From: Symbiodinium natans
Taxonomy: Eukaryota > Sar > Dinophyceae > Suessiales > Symbiodiniaceae
Direction: 5' to 3'
Length of the DNA: 64,000 bases
NCBI GenBank assembly: GCA_905221605.1
Contig: CAJNDS010002535.1
Coordinates: forward strand, 62,001-126,000
Shown here in pieces: positions 63,378 to 64,000 of the stretch. How positions within the stretch are numbered: the stretch's first letter is position 1; the number at the start of each line of letters is the position of its first letter. The notes beneath the pieces are model-generated. The model made no database searches. It had not been told where the DNA came from and saw only the letters and a program-made list of their open reading frames with translations. Position numbers and translations under genes: made by a program.

Positions 63378-63968
63378 GGGTTTAGGGTTTAGGGTTTAGG
63401 GTTTAGGGTTTAGGGTTTAGGGTTTAGGGTTTAGGGTTTAGGGTTTAGGGTTTAGGGCCACTAGACCCAAGAGTAAACTAGGAAGAAACAAGGGCATCCT
63501 TTTTGGTTTGAAGGGGCGTCTAAGGGAACCTTCAACGTTAGAAAAGGGAATAGAGGCATTTTATGCGTCTTAGACACTAAGATGTCTGATTCCGTGGACT
63601 GCCTTTTTGTGGATAAACAAAAGTTCCCAAGCCCGTACTTATACTTCTATACCTGTGGCCCACTATTTGGAGGGGTTATAGCATATGTTTAAGGGGTTCT
63701 CACCTACCAAAAAACCCTTAAAAAACCCTAAAACCTCCTAAACACCCTAAACAAACTCTAAAACCCCCCAAAAAATACCCTAAAAAGGGGTTCTCACCTG
63801 CCATTTTGCTGGGTTTTGTGTTTGGGAGTCACAGGTATTTCACGGTGCTTCCGGGATTCCCGGGGCACATTCGGCCAGCCCTAACCCTAAACCCTAAACC
63901 CTAAACCCTAAACCCTAAACCCTAAACCCTAAACCCTAAACCCTAAACCCTAAACCCTAAACCCTAAA
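63378..63968. repeat. Arrays at the high end of the window
   Basis: TTTAGGG at 63378-63456 and CCCTAAA at 63885-63968, with a MITE B copy and AT-richer unique sequence between. No gene seen in 63.35-64.0 kb. Confidence 0.95.
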
Positions 63969-64000
63969 CTCCAATCCCTAAACGAGCGGCAAGGCGGTCA

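Larger units (their letters stand above)
1..64000. repeat. Interspersed TTTAGGG/CCCTAAA telomere-type arrays over the whole window
   Basis: Blocks of the 7-mer TTTAGGG, or its complement CCCTAAA, occur in nearly every kilobase, from two units up to about 19. Orientation switches repeatedly. Perfect runs sit beside degenerate ones (TTCAGGG, TTTGGGG, TTATAGGG, CCCTGAA, CCCTCAA). This is the telomere repeat known in dinoflagellates and many plants and algae, but here it lies between exons, not at a chromosome end. Many frames through it encode NPKP or GFRV peptides, which are not genes. The longest blocks are listed separately. Confidence 0.95.

Noticed and set aside
1-64000. Window as a chromosome end or subtelomere
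   Set aside because: Arrays are short, occur in both orientations throughout, and are interleaved with exons. No terminal unidirectional array is present.

Overview
The window looks like nuclear DNA of a dinoflagellate. Three things support this: blocks of the Arabidopsis-type telomere repeat TTTAGGG occur throughout in both orientations; the readable introns end in AG followed by G and mostly begin with GC (some GT, one or two GA), a known dinoflagellate habit; and two retroelements carry pieces of the dinoflagellate spliced leader at their 5' ends. The species cannot be told from the sequence. All calls are by-eye translation and splice matching; nothing was searched or computed.

Most convincing coding sequence is on the minus strand, cut into mini-exons of about 25-100 nt separated by introns of roughly 0.3-6 kb. 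From 62.8 kb down to 22.8 kb lies one gene for an ABCG (White/PDR-like) half transporter. It can be read from Walker A through the Q-loop region, signature, Walker B and H-loop, then the linker and six-helix membrane domain, to a stop codon. About 30 exons join in frame. Its introns hold a decayed non-LTR (LINE) retrotransposon (47.95-52.46 kb), a shorter related-looking element (59.77-60.68 kb), a run of same-strand exon-like islands with a TBC (Rab-GAP) look (46.5-42.4 kb), and a tandemly duplicated module (40.6-42.0 kb). Below it, at 17.5-14.5 kb, is a GT32/OCH1-like sugar transferase with a DXD motif. From 0.3 to 14 kb and 18 to 22.7 kb are many further minus-strand exon-like islands that I could not assign to a family.

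Between exons the DNA is almost wholly repeats: telomere-type arrays (perfect, degenerate and locally homogenised variants), at least nine short inverted-repeat (MITE-like) families, microsatellites, and C or G homopolymers.

The most unusual signal is the arrangement of the telomere arrays. Many exons are flanked on the low-coordinate side by CCCTAAA and on the high side by TTTAGGG, so introns start with TTTAGGG and end with CCCTAAA in the sense strand, and the two ends could pair. Several arrays are bounded by direct repeats of 8-28 bp, one of them inside a MITE whose other copies show the empty site. The arrays therefore look inserted, possibly as introner-like elements or as telomere DNA captured at breaks. 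No rRNA, tRNA, CRISPR or bacterial features were seen.
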